Positions 35,040-43,320 of a stretch of DNA of 64,000 nt are shown here, piece after piece. The translations under genes were made by a program, and so were the position numbers. Source of the stretch: Ohtaekwangia sp036503775 (GTDB lineage: Bacteria; Bacteroidota; Bacteroidia; Cytophagales; Cyclobacteriaceae); contig DASXWH010000016.1 of assembly GCA_036503775.1 (NCBI GenBank), positions 9,960-73,959 of the forward strand, in the 5' to 3' direction. How positions within the stretch are numbered: the stretch's first letter is position 1; the number at the start of each line of letters is the position of its first letter. The notes under the pieces were generated by a model. It was not told the origin of the DNA. It saw only the letters and a list, made by a program, of their open reading frames with translations, and made no database searches.

Positions 35040-35537
35040 ATGGCAGCTATTCAACAACCTACATCCGAAGGAAAGGGAACGTCAAGAAGCAAAACAGCTT
35101 TGTATATCGACATGACGCCTATGGTCGATCTGGCTTTTCTCTTACTTACATTCTTTGTCATGACTTCTGTGCTGACAAAACCACATTCCCTCGGTCTGCA
35201 GATGCCTGATAATTCAGAAGAAGGAGAACCGCCACCGATTCCTGCCAGCAAAGTACTCAACCTTATTTTGGCTGAAAATGATAAGATCTATTGGTACCGG
35301 GGCGATGGCTCATCGCTGGAAACAACAACATTTTCTTCCGCTGGAATCAGAAAGCTTCTCCTGGATAAAAAAGCAGAGATCAATAAACTGTATGTGTTGA
35401 TCAAAGCGTCAGACCAATCGAAATATAAAAACGTGATTGATATTCTGGATGAATTGGAAATAACGGCTATAACGCGCTATAGTTTGGTGGATGTTGATGA
35501 CACAGACAGGCGTCTGATAGCAGAGGCACGATTATAA
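35040..35537 (+). CDS. ExbD/TolR-family biopolymer transport protein
   Basis: 165 aa. One membrane helix with the proton-channel Asp in DMTPMVDLAFLLLTFF (about 23-38), then a periplasmic domain ending in a TolR-like fold. ExbD normally works with ExbB and TonB to drive outer-membrane transport. No exbB or tonB is adjacent. It may be an additional ExbD2-type subunit whose partners are elsewhere. Confidence 0.88.
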   Translation: MAAIQQPTSEGKGTSRSKTALYIDMTPMVDLAFLLLTFFVMTSVLTKPHSLGLQMPDNSEEGEPPPIPASKVLNLILAENDKIYWYRGDGSSLETTTFSSAGIRKLLLDKKAEINKLYVLIKASDQSKYKNVIDILDELEITAITRYSLVDVDDTDRRLIAEARL

Positions 35538-35538
35538 T

Positions 35539-35754
35539 TCAGTAGTGGGCTTCAATGCCCACTACCTCCTTAAAATGCTCGTCAAGTGAATTTGTTTTGC
35601 TTTTAGGAAAGCCTGGTTCTTCCAGCGTTATCCAGAAATCATGATCTCCGGCTTTGGTGATAACATACGTTTTATCATCCGTATACGCTTTGACAGATCG
35701 AGCTCCTTCACTAAAGTGACTCAATGTTTCTTCTAAAAGATTTAACTGCGGCAT
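35539..35754 (-). CDS. Small hypothetical protein
   Basis: 71 aa, no signal or membrane segment, tail-to-tail with exbD (one base between stops). The sequence has a plausible mix (MPQLNLLEETLSHFSEGARSV start) and reads on the same strand as the lipoprotein gene 22 bp upstream, so the two may be co-transcribed. No family recognised; it could be spurious. Confidence 0.5.
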   Translation of the reverse strand: MPQLNLLEETLSHFSEGARSVKAYTDDKTYVITKAGDHDFWITLEEPGFPKSKTNSLDEHFKEVVGIEAHY

Positions 35755-35776
35755 AACTCTGAAAGGTATTCAGAAT

Positions 35777-36262
35777 TTATTGTACTTCTATATCCACTTC
35801 AGAGGTGATTTCATTCTCTGGGTTGTTTTTATCCCAGATACGCATCTTGATGTGATAGGTCTGACCGGCTTTCATGGGGTCAGCAACGGTAACTGTTCCC
35901 CGAAGAACAGATGCATCTGCTACTGAATAACCTTCTGTTCCGGCAAATAAATCAGCTTCATCCAGAACAGGTGTCTTCTGCAGATCGGTAACGGTAAGCG
36001 AAAGCCCCGGAAATGCCTTGTCATCTTTTAAAACATAATTGCCGATGCCCTGTACAACAATGGCGACCTGGCTGTTCAGTGGCACTTTGTTGGAAAGTAA
36101 AACCGTGTTATCGGAGCCCACGAGGAAAGCTTCTTCCACCGTAAAGCCATTGTAGCTGTGAGAAAGACCATTGGCAAGATCTTTCTTTGTACCTGCGCTA
36201 AAGCTGCACGACAGCAGTAAAACAGGAATGATCAGTAACACCAGAGAGATTTTTTTACTCAT
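35777..36262 (-). CDS. Hypothetical lipoprotein
   Basis: 161 aa from the ATG at 36262; one two codons upstream is also possible. Type II signal peptide with lipobox LLLSC, Cys near 19. The mature part is beta-rich, with an Ig-like pattern (GTVTVADPMKAGQTYHIKMRIWD, in part) ending in a charged strand. The family was not recognised, nor a function. Confidence 0.65.
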   Translation of the reverse strand: MSKKISLVLLIIPVLLLSCSFSAGTKKDLANGLSHSYNGFTVEEAFLVGSDNTVLLSNKVPLNSQVAIVVQGIGNYVLKDDKAFPGLSLTVTDLQKTPVLDEADLFAGTEGYSVADASVLRGTVTVADPMKAGQTYHIKMRIWDKNNPENEITSEVDIEVQ

Positions 36263-36386
36263 AATCATTAAGGTTAGGTGTTACATATTACAAATTTTTT
36301 CAGAGGTTCATACCGAATCAGTCAAAAGACTTAATCCATTTGCGCTTTAAAATCGAATTCACGATCTGAATGCATACAAAATAAAA

Positions 36387-36406
36387 AGCCGTCTCTATGG
36401 ACGGCT
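36387..36406 (-). terminator. Terminator (bidirectional) after the gene at 36433
   Basis: A 7-bp stem AGCCGTC / GACGGCT with a 6-nt loop, 27 bp after the stop of the - strand gene. T-rich tails occur on both sides (TTTTTATTTTG on the - strand). Confidence 0.8.
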
Positions 36407-36432
36407 CTCTTTTTGATCGTTTTTGGTTCTGA

Positions 36433-37002
36433 TTAGAACGTGATCGTTTCAGTTTTACCATTGCTGGTTGAAACTTCGAACGTGATGTTATCGGTTGATT
36501 TGATCTGGCTCAGGTTGTAAATGACACCAAAGCTACCCGTTACTTCTACTTCGTTGTTATACACCAGTGTCTGAGTCGCATCGAATATTTTTACGGTTAC
36601 AGACTGTGTTCCGGTGGTTGTTACATTAAGCAGAAACTTGTCAGAGGCATTGGCTACTTCAGTTACCTTAATGATGCTGGTGATCTTATTCATGGCATAG
36701 TTAACTTTTTCAGCCTGCTTACCATTTTTGTCCTCAACTACTACGGTGTACTCACCTTCTGATAATTCACTGAAATTGTATGGACGCATGAAAGACGCCA
36801 CGTTGTACAACATTTCGGAAAAAACAAGCTTATTGCCGCTGTTGTAGATAGATACTTTTACTCTTCCGGCTTCAGCGGTTTTGTAATAAACATTGTAAAC
36901 GCTTTCAGTTGAAGCTACAATGGTTAATGAAGCCGATGAATTGGCCAGAACTGACAAGGAAGTTAAAAGTGCAAAGGCAAGGACAGTGATTTTCGATTTC
37001 AT
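36433..37002 (-). CDS. Secreted beta-sandwich protein
   Basis: 189 aa from the ATG at 37002, which gives a normal signal peptide (MKSKITVLAFALLTSLSVLANS); an upstream ATG at 37047 adds 15 residues before it. Two similar beta-sandwich halves: VKVSIYNSGNKLVFSEML and VTVKIFDATQTLVYNNEV each resemble the strand pattern of a T9SS sorting domain, but the protein has no sorting function evident. A -7-like element CAAAGGTG (37025-37032) lies upstream. Function unknown. Confidence 0.7.
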   Translation of the reverse strand: MKSKITVLAFALLTSLSVLANSSASLTIVASTESVYNVYYKTAEAGRVKVSIYNSGNKLVFSEMLYNVASFMRPYNFSELSEGEYTVVVEDKNGKQAEKVNYAMNKITSIIKVTEVANASDKFLLNVTTTGTQSVTVKIFDATQTLVYNNEVEVTGSFGVIYNLSQIKSTDNITFEVSTSNGKTETITF

Positions 37003-37371
37003 GTTTGTTGTTAGTTTGATGATGCAAAGGTGATCATTCAATTCCATGAAGCTTTTGTAATGGATGACGTGCAGGAAGTCATGTAAGAAATCCGCACAGA
37101 GCGGTGTATCCGTATTAACTATCCTTTTTCACCCTAAAACAGTATGAACGTTCAGGTCTATCCGACCCAACCCTGAGATTTATTGCTGAACTATTATTAA
37201 CAGAATTTTATTTGGAATTTCTTAACAATAAGTCTTATTGCAACCCTTTTTTTATCCAAATTTCGCGGATACGAAATATTGTTTCATATCCATTCCGCCC
37301 GAAATACAAATCAAAAATGACAGAAATGACCTGAAAATGGACTAATTAGCGTAATCCATACCTGAGGTGTT
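37003..37371. other. Intergenic region with divergent promoters
   Basis: 369 bp between the divergent genes at 37002 (-) and 37372 (+). An imperfect inverted repeat GGATACGAAA-TATTG-TTTCATATCC at 37267-37291 (one mismatch) could be an operator. Nothing else is recognisable; no ORF or RNA gene was seen. Confidence 0.4.
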
Positions 37372-37530
37372 ATGAAAAAAAAAGAGTGTCCTTCCTGTGC
37401 CATGGAAGTAGATGCGGACAGTAAAACATGCCCGATCTGCGCATATGAATTTGCTGAATCAGGCAAGGCTATGAAATGGGTTGTGGTCTTTCTCGCGCTT
37501 GTTCTGCTGTTGTATTTTATACTTTTCTAA
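37372..37530 (+). CDS. Zinc-ribbon membrane microprotein
   Basis: 52 aa. Two CxxC pairs, CPSC (6-9) and CPIC (20-23), separated by 10 residues, should bind zinc as in zf-ribbon_3 proteins. Then a short linker and a C-terminal membrane helix (WVVVFLALVLLLYFILF). The ribbon would face the cytoplasm by the positive-inside rule, with a Lys-rich start. It is convergent with the DUF2911 gene at 37540. Similar short ribbon-plus-helix proteins exist; the function is unknown. Confidence 0.7.
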   Translation: MKKKECPSCAMEVDADSKTCPICAYEFAESGKAMKWVVVFLALVLLLYFILF

Positions 37531-37539
37531 ACGGAGTTC

Positions 37540-38085
37540 TTACCGGGTGATGGGAAGCACAAGTCTTGTATCTCCCCATTCAAAGATCGTGTTTATGCCG
37601 TCTTCCGTAGGTTCAAGTGTTATCGTATACATTTCAACAGATGAAGCTGTCTTTTGTACGGCCACTTTGGTGTGCAGAATATCGAGTCCATGGTCAGGCT
37701 CAAAATATCCCCATTTACCTAATTCACTGTTTAAACCAATATCAAAGGTTTCAGTTCCGGGCACAGCATACATCATGTACGTTCCTGCCTTAATAGGCTG
37801 ACCATTAAAATTGACATCCTGATTAACGGTGATCTCCGTGGATTCATTTGCGCCCAATCGCCAGTACGCACCATAGGGTTGAAGCGCACCTTCTTCTTTT
37901 GTTCCAAAAATCTTTCTGCCGCGCACAGATGGTCTGCTATACGTAACTGAAACTTTCAGATCTCCGGATGTTAGCTCAGCAGTTCCCGGAGGGCTTAATG
38001 TACGGTTACGATTATTCAGATAGAACATTGCACCAGCCAGTATGGCGGCCAGTACTACTATACCAATCAGGATTTTCTTCATCAT
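37540..38085 (-). CDS. DUF2911 domain protein
   Basis: 181 aa. An N-terminal signal anchor (ILIGIVVLAAILAGAMFYL) is followed by a DUF2911 domain: VTYSRPSVRGRKIFG (about 50-64), YWRLGANESTEI (about 74-85) and IKAGTYMMYAVPG. The window has a second DUF2911 gene at 45810 that is diverged in sequence. The domain is common in secreted Bacteroidota proteins; its function is unknown. Confidence 0.85.
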   Translation of the reverse strand: MMKKILIGIVVLAAILAGAMFYLNNRNRTLSPPGTAELTSGDLKVSVTYSRPSVRGRKIFGTKEEGALQPYGAYWRLGANESTEITVNQDVNFNGQPIKAGTYMMYAVPGTETFDIGLNSELGKWGYFEPDHGLDILHTKVAVQKTASSVEMYTITLEPTEDGINTIFEWGDTRLVLPITR

Positions 38086-38156
38086 AGCTCAGAAGGTTGT
38101 TTGTATCCTAAGGTATGCATTTTATAAATGCTATCAGGCTTCAGGCCTGACAGGGC

Positions 38157-39287
38157 CTACACAGCTTTACTTTTGCTTCGTTTTGTACGTGATGATGTGC
38201 GCTTTGAAAATTTTTCCTTTATCCATTCCCTGATCCGCGAAGGTGCATTTCCATCTGGGTCACCCAGAATATAACCGTAGGGTTTAAGTGGTTCAACGTG
38301 ATCACACACAATTTTTATGATGGCTAGCATCGGTATGAAAAGTACCATTCCGGAAACGCCCCAGATCAATCCGCCACAGATGATTACAATGATCGAAGCA
38401 AGCGCACTGAGATTTACTTCACCTCCTACTACATTGGGTTCAATAAAATAATTGTCCATGGCCTGGATGAAAACAATCACGGCAACAACCCAAAAGGCTG
38501 GCTGCACAGAATCTTCTGTTACCAAAGCCATAAGAAATGGAAAGATCCCACCGATGGTGGAACCAACATAAGGAACAACAGTAAGCAGTGCGGCAACGCC
38601 TGCCAGCAGAACAGCATTCTTGATTCCGATAATCAGTAACCCGATGGAGTATAATCCAAAGAGAATAAGGATAGACATTGCTCTGCCAGTGAGGTACTTT
38701 TGTGATACCGTACTGATCTGTTGAACGATGCCTTTTACTTTGGAGGTTTCTTCTTCCTTATACAGTTTCAGAAAGAAAGTTTCGTAGCGTTCTTTGTTGT
38801 AGAGAAAAAGAAACGTGAAAACCAGAGTGATCAGCAAACCTGCAATAGTTGTGGTAAGCCCTCCTAAAATTTTGCTGATATACTGACCAGCTGATTTACC
38901 GAGGTTTTGTATTTGTTTTTGAACGAACGCATCCTGTTTTTCAGCAGAGACATTGATTGAATCTTCCACAAAAGCCTGAAGGTTTTTGAATAGTTCACCG
39001 GCCTTTTTTTCAATCTGCGGAAGGTCTTGCGCGAACATAACGATTTCTCCAACCGTAACACCCAGCACGATGAGTAGGGTTATCAGCAGTATGAAGACAC
39101 AGGTGAGACAGGAGATTACCCGGTTAACTCCTTTGGCGTCAAGCCAGCGACAGATCGGAGCCATAAGCATGGCCAGCAAGGCCGCAAACATAATGGGCAC
39201 GATAACGGTCTTACCAAAATACAGAACTATGGTAAGAAGAATTGCGGATAATAAGTAAAGGTTAACGCGTTGAAGAATGTCTTTCAT
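38157..39287 (-). CDS. AI-2E family transporter
   Basis: 376 aa with about 7-8 membrane helices. Motifs FGLYSIGLLIIGI and LLTVVPYVGSTIGG (the PxxG...G region) are typical of the family, which includes TqsA and putative Na+/H+ or export carriers. A basic C-terminal tail (SKRTSSRTKRSKSK) follows. A 12-bp hairpin covers the start codon. The upstream FKBP gene runs in the same direction 93 bp away. Confidence 0.87.
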   Translation of the reverse strand: MKDILQRVNLYLLSAILLTIVLYFGKTVIVPIMFAALLAMLMAPICRWLDAKGVNRVISCLTCVFILLITLLIVLGVTVGEIVMFAQDLPQIEKKAGELFKNLQAFVEDSINVSAEKQDAFVQKQIQNLGKSAGQYISKILGGLTTTIAGLLITLVFTFLFLYNKERYETFFLKLYKEEETSKVKGIVQQISTVSQKYLTGRAMSILILFGLYSIGLLIIGIKNAVLLAGVAALLTVVPYVGSTIGGIFPFLMALVTEDSVQPAFWVVAVIVFIQAMDNYFIEPNVVGGEVNLSALASIIVIICGGLIWGVSGMVLFIPMLAIIKIVCDHVEPLKPYGYILGDPDGNAPSRIREWIKEKFSKRTSSRTKRSKSKAV

Positions 39288-39316
39288 AAGCCGTGCACTA
39301 GTAATGCACGGCTTAT
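39286..39316 (-). promoter_or_regulatory. Hairpin covering the start codon of the AI-2E transporter gene
   Basis: A perfect 12-bp stem ATAAGCCGTGCA / TGCACGGCTTAT with a 7-nt loop. On the - strand its 3' arm reads GGCTTAT, so the first two bases of the ATG (complement of 39286-39287) are paired. No T tail follows, so it is not a normal terminator. It could hide the start codon and limit translation. Confidence 0.45.
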
Positions 39317-39380
39317 GATAAAATTATGATGCAATTGAATGGTGTTGATTTTGTTCCTCGTTTCGGGGAAGGAATCTTCA

Positions 39381-40112
39381 TTAATTCACTTTGAGGAGCT
39401 CTACTTCAAAAATCAGTGCAGCATAAGGAGGGATTTGTCCGCCAGCACCACGCTCGCCATACGCCAGATCATGTGGAATATATAATATCCACTTGTCACC
39501 TTCGTGCATCAATTGAAGCGCTTCCGTCCAACCCGGGATCACATCACTTACGCCAAAGGTAGCTGGCTCATTTCTTTCCACGGAACTGTCGAACACAGTA
39601 CCATCAGTAAGTTTGCCCGTATAGTGTACAGTAACCTGATCGGTTGCAACAGGCGCCTTACCTTTGCCTGCCGTAAGCACTTTGTACTGAAGGCCACTCG
39701 CAGTGACTTTAACACCTTCTTTGGTTTTGTTTTCATTCAGGAAAGCCACACTCTCTTCCGCTAATTTTTTACCCTTTACTTCCATAGCCTGCTGCATATA
39801 TTGCTGAACAACGGTCATACATTCCTGCTGCTCCATTTTGAGTGTCTTGTTTTCAAACACATCGCGGATCGCTAATGATAAGCTTTCAACATCGAGTGAG
39901 TCTGCTCCCTGTGACTTGATATTGGTTGCAACCAATACACCCAGGCCATAACTTGCTTTTTTATGTTTATCTGCAAGGTTAGCCTCTTTCGGCTTCTTTA
40001 ATTCCGCTATTTCAGACTTCAGTTTCGTTACCTCAGCAGCAAGTTCTTTTTTAGATTGTGCCTGGAGGGAGAAGGTTATACACAGCGTCAGGCAGGCGAT
40101 AAATGATCTCAT
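39381..40112 (-). CDS. FKBP-type peptidyl-prolyl isomerase (FkpA/Mip-like)
   Basis: 243 aa. Signal peptide (MRSFIACLTLCITFSLQA), a helical dimerisation domain with a coiled coil (about 20-120), then an FKBP domain with VHYTGKLTDGTVFDSS (about 158-173) and GEKW-like GDKWILYIPHDLAYGERGAGG. It catalyses prolyl cis-trans isomerisation and acts as a periplasmic chaperone. Single gene; the AI-2E gene lies downstream. Confidence 0.92.
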   Translation of the reverse strand: MRSFIACLTLCITFSLQAQSKKELAAEVTKLKSEIAELKKPKEANLADKHKKASYGLGVLVATNIKSQGADSLDVESLSLAIRDVFENKTLKMEQQECMTVVQQYMQQAMEVKGKKLAEESVAFLNENKTKEGVKVTASGLQYKVLTAGKGKAPVATDQVTVHYTGKLTDGTVFDSSVERNEPATFGVSDVIPGWTEALQLMHEGDKWILYIPHDLAYGERGAGGQIPPYAALIFEVELLKVN

Positions 40113-40205
40113 AATAGTTTCCGTTAATAATGAAAGGCAAAGAAATGAAAATAAAGGGAAGATATTCCCGCTTCTATTACTTTTAAATATCCTAACAACA
40201 ACTCT

Positions 40206-40496
40206 ATGAAAGCCTACATTATTGTTGATGTCAATGTAAAAGATCCGGTGCGGTATGAGGAGTATAAAAAACTAACACCCGGCTCACTTGTTCCGTTCGA
40301 TGGCCGGTTCATCGTAAGGGGCGGCAGTACAGAAACGCTTGAGGGTGACTGGCAGCCAGGCCGGATTGTAGTACTTGAATTTCCCTCTGTTGAGAAAGCA
40401 AAAGCATGGTGGTCATCTGCCGGATATGCCCCAGCCAAGGCCATTCGTCAGTCGGCATCCGACACACAAATGATTCTGGTAGAAGGTGTGAATTAA
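40206..40496 (+). CDS. DUF1330 domain protein
   Basis: 96 aa. Matches the small ferredoxin-like DUF1330 family: VDVNVKDPVRYEEYKKL (about 7-23), FIVRGGSTETLEGDW, and VVLEFPSVEKAKAWW (about 59-73). No catalytic function is known. Divergent from the FKBP gene. Confidence 0.92.
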   Translation: MKAYIIVDVNVKDPVRYEEYKKLTPGSLVPFDGRFIVRGGSTETLEGDWQPGRIVVLEFPSVEKAKAWWSSAGYAPAKAIRQSASDTQMILVEGVN

Positions 40497-40503
40497 TGTG
40501 CTA

Positions 40504-42075
40504 TCAATCTGATTCCAGTGGAATCGCATTTATACACGCGGAGTTGATCTTGCAATTCCCCTGATCTTCCAGATCAAAGGCCCAGCGGTGTCTGGGGCAT
40601 ACCAGGTGCCTGTCATTTTCTGACCATGCATACTTGAGATCAGCGCCCTGATGCGGACAGTAGCGGTCAATGCTATAGCGAATGCCTCCCACTTCAACTA
40701 TGATGCGCTCATTTCTGTTTTCAATCTCCAGGATTTTTTCACAGAAATAATTCAGGTCAGTTTTTTCCAGGATCAAAAAGCCCTGCATCAATACCTGGTA
40801 AACATCAGGCTTGCGGTTTAACCTCATCCTGAATGTGAGCGAGAAATCTTCCCAGGTCAAATAACCTTGCAGTACCCTTTTTATGTCATATGAATTGACG
40901 CGTAACAGGTAGAAGTTTTCATGATATATTTCATCTACCAGCTTCACGTAATCATTGTGAAAGTTAACTTCTATATACTGTGCAGACTGATCGATAAATC
41001 CGATGTAAAGCGATCGGTCGATCTGATTTTTACTTTTGAAATTATCCAGCTTATCCCGAAACTCAGTGACAAGCTGATCTAAAAGCGTTTTGAATTCGGA
41101 TGCCTCAAGCGGTTTTTTTATGGAATCAAAAAAATCCCGGTAGTTGCTGGCATAGTTGAAAATATACTCTTTTACATTTTGTTCTGTGACTCGTTCTTTG
41201 GATTGTTCGATATATTGAACAGATCCATTTACGGCAAGCGTATCACCAGGCATCATATTGAAAATTTCGGGCCTGACCTTTTTCAATCGCTTCTGCAGAT
41301 ATTCAATGATCTGCTCGTTTCTGGGGAAGATGTTTTCCTCCTGGAAATTCAAATGGATCAAATCCGGATCAAGAAAACAGGCGGGGCCAGCTGAAGGTAT
41401 GTATGCTTTGGGATTTAAGTTTTCTATCGCAATGGCGGTTGATTCAAACTTACTCAGCTTCTTTTTCCGGGAGATTCTTTTATACTCAGCTTCCGGATAA
41501 TCATAACAGGTAGGATGCCACGTGGCACCGCTGAACTGAACCGCAAAAACGTCAATGTCTCCCTCTTCCTGTTTGATTATGCCGAGGCGGTCATGAATCT
41601 TGCAATCATTCAGGTTCAGGAATTTATGTTTACCATCCGAAAACAGAATAGCCGAATCGCGATTGAGTTCGCTGTCATCCGTATAAATTTTGATGTATTC
41701 AGACTCATTTATCCTGATCGTATTCTCATCGTTGCAGAGAATGATTTCATGGGAGGTGAAAGCTTTTATACGATCATACAATACCGATCGCCTGAAGCTT
41801 GGAATGAGGTATCTGAAATCAAAGGATTCTATGCTTTTCAAAAAATCAGCATCAAAATGATCTTTGTGTTCATGACTCACATAAACAAATACATTTTTCT
41901 TTCCGGCATTGGCCTGAAATCTTTCCTTTACAAAATCAGACAGGTGATGATTTCGGGGATATTGAAACCATCCGCCATCAAAGGCACCATAGTTGGATAA
42001 CCACGCGTCCATAAGAATTATGGAATGTTCGGATTCAACGAGGAATCCAGCGTGTCCTAAGTAATCAATTTTCAT
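40504..42075 (-). CDS. Metallo-beta-lactamase fold protein with C-terminal Rieske domain
   Basis: 523 aa from the ATG at 42075; an upstream ATG at 42120 would overlap purM. N-terminal UlaG-like metallo-beta-lactamase domain with intact metal motif HEHKDH (68-73). A middle region (about 270-450) is unassigned. A C-terminal Rieske [2Fe-2S] domain has CPH (473-475) and CPRH (493-496), the correct CxH-N17-CxxH spacing. CMP-sialic acid hydroxylase (CMAH) joins the same two domains, but with Rieske first. Likely an O2-dependent hydroxylase or redox-linked hydrolase; substrate unknown. 19 bp after purM. Confidence 0.8.
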   Translation of the reverse strand: MKIDYLGHAGFLVESEHSIILMDAWLSNYGAFDGGWFQYPRNHHLSDFVKERFQANAGKKNVFVYVSHEHKDHFDADFLKSIESFDFRYLIPSFRRSVLYDRIKAFTSHEIILCNDENTIRINESEYIKIYTDDSELNRDSAILFSDGKHKFLNLNDCKIHDRLGIIKQEEGDIDVFAVQFSGATWHPTCYDYPEAEYKRISRKKKLSKFESTAIAIENLNPKAYIPSAGPACFLDPDLIHLNFQEENIFPRNEQIIEYLQKRLKKVRPEIFNMMPGDTLAVNGSVQYIEQSKERVTEQNVKEYIFNYASNYRDFFDSIKKPLEASEFKTLLDQLVTEFRDKLDNFKSKNQIDRSLYIGFIDQSAQYIEVNFHNDYVKLVDEIYHENFYLLRVNSYDIKRVLQGYLTWEDFSLTFRMRLNRKPDVYQVLMQGFLILEKTDLNYFCEKILEIENRNERIIVEVGGIRYSIDRYCPHQGADLKYAWSENDRHLVCPRHRWAFDLEDQGNCKINSACINAIPLESD

Positions 42076-42094
42076 TCGGGAAACACCAGGGATA

Positions 42095-43261
42095 CTAGTA
42101 TACAAACTCACCAAACTCACTTTTTATAGTGACCTTCTTTTGATCAGAAGCTTCTACGTGACCAATGACTTTAGCGTCAACTCCGAATTGCCTGGAAATG
42201 GAAATAACCTGATCGGCATATTTTTCTTTCAGATAGATCTCCATACGATGTCCCATATTGAAGACCTTGTACATTTCTTTCCAGTTTGTGCCACTTTGTT
42301 CCTGAATAATGCTGAACAGCGGAGGCACATCGAAGAGATTGTTTTTTATAACATGAACCTTGTCAACGAAATGCAGCACTTTTGTTTGCGCCCCACCGCT
42401 GCAGTGAACGAGCCCGTGTATATGTTTCCGGAGTTCACGGAACATTTCGATCATAATGGGAGCGTAAGTACGGGTAGGTGATAAAACAAGTTTGCCGATG
42501 TCTAACGGAACCCCTGCAACCTGATCAGTCACTTTATATTTCCCTGCGTAAACCAGTTCCTTCGGTACCCCGCCATCATAGGTTTCGGGATATTGGGAAG
42601 CGTAGTCGTGATGAAACACATCATGACGCGCAGAGGTTAATCCATTACTTCCCATACCTCCATTGTACTGATCTTCATACGTTGCTTTTCCATAAGAAGA
42701 CAAACCAACAATGACATCACCGGGTTGTATGGATTGATTGTCAATAACCTCCGAGCGTTTCATGCGGCAGGTTACTGTACTGTCAACGACAATCGTTTTT
42801 ACGAGGTCACCCAGGTCGGCTGTCTCACCTCCGGTGCTGATGATGTTAAGCCCGTGCTTCCGCAGCATTGCCAGAACTTCTTCTGTTCCGTTGATGATGG
42901 CGGCAATAACTTCACCTGGTATTAAATTCTTGTTGCGGCCAATGGTAGATGAAAGTAAAATATTTTGTGTTGCGCCCACGCAGAGCAGATCATCAATGTT
43001 CATGATGATGGCATCCTGAGCAATGCCTTTCCAAACCGAGAGATCACCGGTTTCTTTCCAATAGAGATAGGCGAGTGAGGATTTTGTTCCGGCTCCATCG
43101 GCATGCATTATGGTGCAATACGTCTCATCATTCCCCAGGTAATCAGGCACGATTTTGCAGAAGGCTTTCGGAAAAAGTCCTTTGTCTAATTTGCTTATAG
43201 CCTGGTGAACATCTTCTTTTGAGGCAGAGACACCGCGTTGATTGTAACGATCAGAACTCAA
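42095..43261 (-). CDS. purM: Phosphoribosylformylglycinamidine cyclo-ligase (AIR synthase)
   Basis: 388 aa, the longer form usual in Bacteroidota. ATP-dependent closure of FGAM to aminoimidazole ribonucleotide in purine synthesis. Motifs: DGAGTKSSLAY near residue 55, DDLLCVGA, STGGETADLGD (about 142-152), GGMGSNGLTSARH (about 204-216), and MGHRMEI. No other pur genes are adjacent. It lies between a HisA-like gene (59 bp upstream) and the MBL/Rieske gene. Confidence 0.95.
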   Translation of the reverse strand: MSSDRYNQRGVSASKEDVHQAISKLDKGLFPKAFCKIVPDYLGNDETYCTIMHADGAGTKSSLAYLYWKETGDLSVWKGIAQDAIIMNIDDLLCVGATQNILLSSTIGRNKNLIPGEVIAAIINGTEEVLAMLRKHGLNIISTGGETADLGDLVKTIVVDSTVTCRMKRSEVIDNQSIQPGDVIVGLSSYGKATYEDQYNGGMGSNGLTSARHDVFHHDYASQYPETYDGGVPKELVYAGKYKVTDQVAGVPLDIGKLVLSPTRTYAPIMIEMFRELRKHIHGLVHCSGGAQTKVLHFVDKVHVIKNNLFDVPPLFSIIQEQSGTNWKEMYKVFNMGHRMEIYLKEKYADQVISISRQFGVDAKVIGHVEASDQKKVTIKSEFGEFVY

Positions 43262-43320
43262 GATTTTTGAAAATTAAAATAGAAATAGAATAGTCTGTTG
43301 CCGTACTGAAAACCTCACAT

